DNA of 23,977 nt from Melampsora larici-populina 98AG31 (Eukaryota > Basidiomycota > Pucciniomycetes > Pucciniales > Melampsoraceae). This document shows, in pieces, positions 18,560-23,977 of the stretch (position 1 is its first letter; each line of letters begins with the position of its first letter). The notes below the pieces were generated by a model that was not told where the DNA came from, ran no database searches, and worked only from the letters and a program-made list of their open reading frames with translations. Position numbers and translations under genes: made by a program. The stretch spans positions 2,681-26,657 of the forward strand of contig NW_006768847.1 in NCBI RefSeq assembly GCF_000204055.1, written 5' to 3'.

Positions 18560-19860
18560 TGATCAAAACATTGGAGTCAAGGTCAACCGGTTAAGATGTG
18601 AGTTTGAACTCGACTTCTTGAATTGGGTTTTAGAAACACACTCATTCTTTTTGTTTCATCCTCAGAAGTTTCAGTGTTTTGGTTAGAGATATAGATGATA
18701 CTAGCATGTCCAACATTGTCGATAAGTAATTAGCAAGCCACACTACAAGCAATGACGAACTTCTTCAAGGTCTGGCAGGCCTATGGATCTTTAGATTCAT
18801 GCTTCTTGACCTTAAAACTTTAACTTTTTGGGAGTTTGGATCTGGTATCAAACTTTCAATCATTACAACCTCTACAAGTGAAATGACAGCTAACTAATAT
18901 TTCAAATAATCTAGATCAATTTCTCGTGATGAAGGCAAAAGCAGCCGACATTATCAAGTTCAAATTTGATCAAATCTTACCAATAATCATCATTCGAGTA
19001 ACATCAAATTCAGTCTTCTTTTTTTCAAAGGAGGAACACTGCTTGAAAGAATTTTGAGCTCATTGATCTCCTTCTGAAGACTGCAGAGGATGTATTCGTA
19101 CTCAAATTGAAAATCGATTGATCAAGCAAAACTCAACTCTGGAATCAATTATTATTCTTTGGCATCATTGATATCGATAGCTTGTACGCAGGATTCAAAG
19201 AAAGGTGAAGATTTAGGATCTCACATTAATCTTAAACTAGCCTTGATCAGAGTTTGTTTCTTTGATCTATGTTGTTTAAACTATTGCTTGAAATCTGTTG
19301 AAAACTCCATAGCTGACATTGCTTTTGATACTATCAAGCTTTTTTCAAATGGGTCACTAGATTGGTCGATTGATAGTGGAAACAGATGAGTTTTAACAAG
19401 ATATAAAAAAAGTAAATAGGAGAATTGACCTATGAGCTCGAATTTATTATGAGTATATAAAAAACTATAACACATTTGATATTAGATCACTGGATCACGG
19501 TAACAATAATGAAGTTAGTAATATATCAAATTTCATGAGTTATTGATCAATTCTCAATATTTCAGACCTAGGATTCAATCAGCTTTTAAAATTCTTTTGT
19601 AGTTCACGGAAATCACATACTACAGAAGATAGTCACCCTTTATCTTCAACTCCTCATCTTGATAAACTCAAAAAAAGCTTACACCGAGTATCTGCTGTTT
19701 CCAATAAATGTGTTTGTCAAATAACCACTGATTAATTCTTTAATTTGGTTCATTTCAGGTACAAAAATGATCATCATCCTGGATTATTCAATCTGCAAAC
19801 AAGTGGAGGAGATGCTTTGATATTCTCTCACTGTTAGTCTTGACCCATTTATCCGGCTAT

Positions 19861-19884
19861 GAGTTTGAGTTTGAGTTTGAATTT
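19861..19884 (+). repeat. Hexanucleotide microsatellite (GAGTTT)n
   Basis: Three perfect GAGTTT units and one GAATTT unit. Confidence 0.75.
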
Positions 19885-21935
19885 AACTTTCTTTTCTTTC
19901 GCAGGAATTTAAGTTCTTCCATACATCTCCATGCTGTCCATTCATCGGCAGAATTTCTTCCTCGGAATTGCACTTATTCTGCTGCTCATGATATTGAGTT
20001 TTCAATATTCATCTTTCTTTTTTCAATGACTGATTTCAGCAAACATTCTCTATAGGGACTAGATACAACTAGAAGACCGGGAAGGCTATCATCAGACCAA
20101 GCAATCTTGAACATATTGGCTTTGTTTGTGATCACAAACATTGTCAATCTGCTACTCAGTTGTTAACTGATCATCTTTTGTTTTTTCAAGTCTGCGACTC
20201 TGACTATATCATTACCTCTCAGCCCCACAACAACAGGAAGAAGAACAACCTCAACCCATCATCACAATCCAACTCAGGTTTGAAGCTCATTACAGCCACT
20301 CAACAACTGTCATTCAAGTCAAGAACAGGATTCTTGGGATCCTAATGAAGAACTCTGACGTTCTTGGAGCCCTTGGGTAAGTATGCCAATTTTTCCTATC
20401 TCTTTGCTGTTATTGTATTGCAACTTATTGCAAGATTACCAACAATAATCAATGATTAGGTGAAGAGAGTCTAGATGAAATCTACACAAAGCATTTCAAT
20501 GCTAAAACATGAATCTAAAAGTCTGAAGCTGAGATCTGTTTGCTCCACTTGAACAAAAGGTCAACAAATCTTATGTAATTTTTACAAAGATTCAGTTCTA
20601 CCTATGAAAATTGCAGGCGAGTTTGATAAAAAAGGATTGATTTCAAAGATTACAACTTATGTGACGGGAAACTCATGTATGTCTGATTCTTTGGGTTTGG
20701 CTCTTTTGGCCCAATTGGAAAAAACTTGTTGAACAGAGCATTGTTATTGAAGGCTTGATAAATTTGTTAAAAGCTATCATCAAAGTAAATGCTCAGCTCA
20801 AGATTGAGAAAAAAGTTCATCAGATTCATATGATCTTTGATTTGCTCAAAAGGAATGCTTTTAAAGAGAGTCATGAACTCCTTCCCCCATTTTCTCCAAT
20901 CATACTCTATTCACTACATAGGCTGCTATCACATGATTTCTGATCGTTTCTATTCTTGATAGATATGACTGTCATTCATACTTGATGTCCAAGAGATACA
21001 TATTTCCTTGGTTTAACACACATCAATGCTCATATACAGTCAAACCTGCGCAAATTTATACCCATGCAGCTGTGTAACTTGTGATAATGCATACACAAAA
21101 ATTGAATCTTGATTATTTTTAATACTGCCAAGTTTGACAACAGAATTGTGTAACCCATCAAAATGCATAGGAAATTGTGTCCAGCAAAATTATGTGATTG
21201 TGTGGGTTTGTTTACTGACACTTCAGCAGTGGGCAACACACTTGGCGACCTCAACCTGACACAATTTGTTTGCAACCGCAATACCTGAAGCATCTTTCCA
21301 CCAAAAGCAAAAGCAGGGTGGCAGCGGATTGATGGACAGCTGTCTCAGCATTGAGGGACTTAGTTAAGTTAGGGGTTTGCCAAGTTGAAATTTTGTGGTG
21401 TTTGGGTTATATGTGACATGGCGGTGTCAGCCGCTAATTTGCTAGTTGCCAAGAAAGCTGAGATTCATTAATTACATACCAAGCTTGGAACCACCGCCGA
21501 CCTTGTTCTTGGGGTCTAATGGCCTTTGTTCAGCCCGTAATGCAAGGAAGCACGTTCTGACATCTGTTTTGGTGTACCAAACCTTCAGAAATAGATCGAT
21601 GGCTGCCGCTGATATGGAATTAAACTTGTTAGTTTATAATAGCGCTTCAAGTGTTTGTGATGGCTTACGTGGTAGACTAGATAAGCTTTTGGGAAGTCCA
21701 ACTTTCTTACGCTGCGCCTCAATATCCTTGGCCATTGTTTGAAATTCATCAAGCCGGGCAAAGGCCTGATCTTCGTTCCTCAAATTATTGGACCTAGAAA
21801 TCTCACTTAGTATTTGCAATTCAAATATGAAAATGGGACGCTTACCATGTTGCATGCATCTTTTCCTCGAGGCAAAGTAACTTGCCTAGTTCAATTTGTT
21901 GCCGTACCTTGATATCTTTAGCAGTAGTGCGGTTA

Positions 21936-22131
21936 CACTGTGAAAATAATGTATTTTTCCAAGGTAAAAAATGATTGACATTAATGCACAAAATGATTAA
22001 TAATGCAGAATTGATGCAGAAAAATGCAGAATTAATGCAGAATTAATGCAGAATTAATGCATTTTTGATCATTTTGTAAAATAAATGTAATCATTTTTCA
22101 CCTTGGAAAAATACATTATATTCGCAGTGAA
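21936..22131. mobile_element. 196-bp MITE inserted in the second KDZ copy, TAA/TTA duplication
   Basis: The terminal inverted repeats begin CACTGTGAAAATAATG (left) and, read from the right, CACTGCGAATATAATG. Both continue with TATTTTTCCAAGGT and AAAAATGATT. The element is flanked by TTA (21933-21935 and 22132-22134). Removing it with one TTA copy restores a continuous KDZ frame across the site (E-R-E-A-N-R-T-T on the minus strand), which fixes the duplication. It has no coding capacity. A 3-bp TAA duplication fits a PIF/Harbinger-type MITE, but the ends do not match the Harbinger element at 6242-9382. Confidence 0.85.
22024..22056 (+). repeat. Three 11-bp tandem units inside the MITE
   Basis: ATGCAGAATTA repeated three times, with degenerate copies just upstream (from about 22003). 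It occupies the centre of the MITE between its inverted repeats. Confidence 0.75.
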
Positions 22132-23781
22132 TTAGCCTCTCTTTCAGCTTCCCATTGCTTCTGAAAGTAAGCTGAGGTGTATTTTGAGCCAGGTTGGTAA
22201 GGGTTGGCCTCCTTGCATAATTGTGTTAGTTGTTGTTGAGCTTTGTGAACACGTAAGGTCAATCTTTGAATATTCTTAGGAGCCAATCACCTGTACCTGC
22301 TAGAAGTAGCAAGGCCAGCGCTAAGGATCATAGCTCAATTGCTTGAAGCCGGTGTAAACGGGTGGACGTCCGCAAAATAGCTATCAAGGGGTCAAGGAAA
22401 GACCAATCATGTTCGAGTCCTTTGCCATCGGACAAACCCCACCCCTCGAGATACCTTGGGTTTTAGAAAAGCTGACAGGCCCACATGTGTATATATTTGT
22501 GGAAGACTGATGTGCCGAGAGTAATGCGGTCTCGATGTTCAGGTAGAAGGTTGTGCTGTGAAAAAGTGGGTAAAAACATAGTCAGCGGACATAGTCAGCT
22601 TGGAAAATAAATTCATGGTGTCCCAATTTGATGTGTTTGTCAAGATGACAACCAATGTCATACAAGACACCAAAGGTATCGTCCGGAAAGTCGTGCAGGA
22701 TCCGTTTCAACACGCTCAATGGATAATACATCCTCCACAGAAGCATAAAGATTAGTCAGATGCTTCACTCAATGTACACAATAATACTTACTTTTCGCCG
22801 CTTTGATAGATGTTAGCCATGGCCAATGGAACATCATGGCGACATGCGGCTGCAAAAAGCCCAGTATCATCACATTGGTCCCATGTTGACTTGCCTCTTG
22901 TGTCGTCGGCGGCCTTGTGCGCTTCAGAACACGGATCCTGGGTAGCAAGACATCAGTTTGAATGTGATGATGTAGTTGGATTGTTTGCTTACCTCAACAG
23001 CAACAGCAGGTACAGGTTGAGCAGTCAAGCTGAGTTGAGCTATTTGAGAAGGCGGTACAAATATTGACGGGTACTGCGTTTCTGGAGGATTTTCCCTACT
23101 AGCAAGGATGTTGTGTCGATGTTGGAAGTTGCCGTCCATCCAAATTATGACATCAGGCTCCTTTGTTGACCCCTTATGTTTACCCTGCGCCGGACCAAAG
23201 CACCTAGGACATCGACTAGCCCATTTGTCGGATGCCTTCATTTGAAGCCCTTCCTGAAGTAGCATCCTAGTCTTGACTTTCTTTTGGCTGAAGAGATGAC
23301 TTGCAATTGAGAAGGGTTGAGTGAGATTACATCAATTACTGCGGCCACCTTGAGCCTTCAGCGGTTTGGCGGTTTGATTGTCGAGGAAGTTCATCAGACC
23401 TTCAATAAAACTCAAAACTGAGCATACCAATGTAAGCCACAAGTCATGATGAAGTTGTAATAATCGAATGGAAAAGGCGGTGCGGGGCAGTTGAGGTGAG
23501 GCTGGAAGACAGCCCTGGTAGACAAGCTGGACAGCTTCAGGTAAGCAGTGGCAGAACTTGACCGGGTGAGACTTTCAACCTTTGGTATAGAATTTCAAGC
23601 AAGGTTCAGTTAACATACATTCATTACTGCTGAGAAATATGACTTACCAAGGATATTGACCAAATCGACATTGCAATGATGAAATACCAAGCACTGACAT
23701 TCCGTACTGACTTCGTCAATGTATCAGTATTTGGTGGTCCAGTCAGATGTTGTAGCTTGACATTTGAGGTACTAGACACTA

Positions 23782-23797
23782 TGCGCGCATGCGCGCA
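23782..23797. repeat. 16-bp alternating purine-pyrimidine palindrome
   Basis: TGCGCGCATGCGCGCA is a perfect palindrome of alternating purines and pyrimidines, a sequence type able to form Z-DNA, in an otherwise AT-rich surrounding. From 23731 to 23977 no other feature is supported. Confidence 0.6.
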
Positions 23798-23977
23798 ACA
23801 GGAGAACAATTTACAAATCCAATTGATTATTTCCAAGTTACCTTTTACTACAAAATCAAATACAAAAAACCACTTGTATAGGTTAAAACATATCATGGTT
23901 AACCACACTTTGCTATCAAAAGCTTCCCATATTGTCACCACCAACTCATATTCACTCCCCTATACATATGGAGGTAA

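Larger units (their letters stand above)
17122..21479. other. Long AT-rich region without a supported gene
   Basis: Both strands were read. Short open frames exist (for example 17904-18212 + and 19159-19389 +) but show no domains, no convincing splice partners and no similarity to the neighbouring transposases. It contains a hexanucleotide run and one coding-like fragment, annotated separately. Old transposon remnants or heterochromatic spacer are likely. Confidence 0.45.
21480..23730 (-). pseudogene. Second KDZ transposase copy, truncated and multiply disrupted
   Basis: Family landmarks remain in order on the minus strand. These are E-C-Q-C and F-C-H-C cysteines (about 23705-23550), C-P-R-C-F-G-P, M-D-G-N-F-Q-H-R-H, D-D-T-G-L-F-A-A-A-C-R-H-D-V, V-L-Y-D-I-G-C, H-K-Y-I-H-M-W, D-G-K-G-L-E-H-D-W-S, the helical Q-Q-I-E-L-G-K-L-L-C-L-E-E region, and R-A-E-Q-R-P-L-D matching the equivalent exon of the other copy. 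Several introns are still visible (for example 21845-21794 and 21668-21609). Damage includes TGA at 23332-23334, TAA at 22463-22465, loss of the splice donor after the Y-D-I-G-C exon, a frameshift near 22280, a 196-bp MITE in an exon, and absence of the last exon beyond 21480. The sequence differs considerably from the 12160-15543 copy, so this is a separate lineage and not a recent duplicate. The 5' limit is approximate. Confidence 0.85.

Noticed and set aside
18565..18615. tRNA-like stretch (GTCAACCGGTTAAG followed by GAGTTTGAACTCG)
   Set aside because: It superficially resembles A and B boxes, but no GGTTCGA-type B box or acceptor stem could be formed.
19840..20943. Short plus-strand frames in the 19.8-21 kb region
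   Set aside because: Small, isolated, no conserved motifs; expected by chance in AT-rich DNA of this length.

Overview
The window looks like a transposon-dense stretch of a fungal nuclear genome. Genes are split by short GT-AG introns (43-113 bp), and spacers are AT-rich. The combination of a Ngaro-type tyrosine-recombinase retrotransposon, a PIF/Harbinger DNA transposon and KDZ (Kyakuja-Dileera-Zisupton) transposases points to a basidiomycete. A rust fungus (Pucciniales) is my best guess, but it is an inference, because there is no rRNA or housekeeping gene to anchor it. No ordinary cellular gene was recognised.

Layout. 1-3244: the 3' part of a GC-richer Ngaro-like retrotransposon. It has the end of the reverse transcriptase, RNase H, a complete tyrosine recombinase, and the diagnostic split direct repeats B1-A2-B2 (2380-3244). 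3245-3638: spacer with diverged ~75-87 bp repeats. 3639-6091 (-): a six-exon gene of unknown function with an Asn/Gln/His-rich N-terminus and a TGA stop exactly at its last splice junction. 6242-9382: a structurally complete PIF/Harbinger element with TAA target duplications, inverted ends, a DDE transposase (+) and a Myb/SANT-like accessory protein (-). It sits just upstream of the six-exon gene.

9386-12159: no intact gene. It holds a 33-nt near-palindrome, about four copies of a 179-bp tandem unit, and two diverged arms in opposite orientation (9768-9930 and 11279-11437) that still share peptide-level similarity. 12160-15543 (-): an eight-exon KDZ transposase gene whose catalytic landmarks are all present but which carries two in-frame TGA codons. 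15544-21479: about 6 kb of AT-rich DNA with small palindromes and one orphan coding-like frame. 21480-about 23730 (-): a second, different KDZ copy that is badly decayed. It lacks its last exon and is interrupted by a 196-bp MITE flanked by a TAA duplication, so the pre-insertion reading frame can be recovered.

How the parts work together. Within the Harbinger element, transposase and Myb-like protein form the usual two-protein system, with palindromes near both ends as candidate binding sites. In the Ngaro element, RT/RNase H makes the cDNA and the recombinase integrates it through the split repeats. The KDZ copies appear dead or dying. The window reads as layered transposon insertion and decay. 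The best candidates for something undescribed are the hairpin chain inside the Ngaro B repeats and the inverted-arm unit carrying the 179-bp tandem array.
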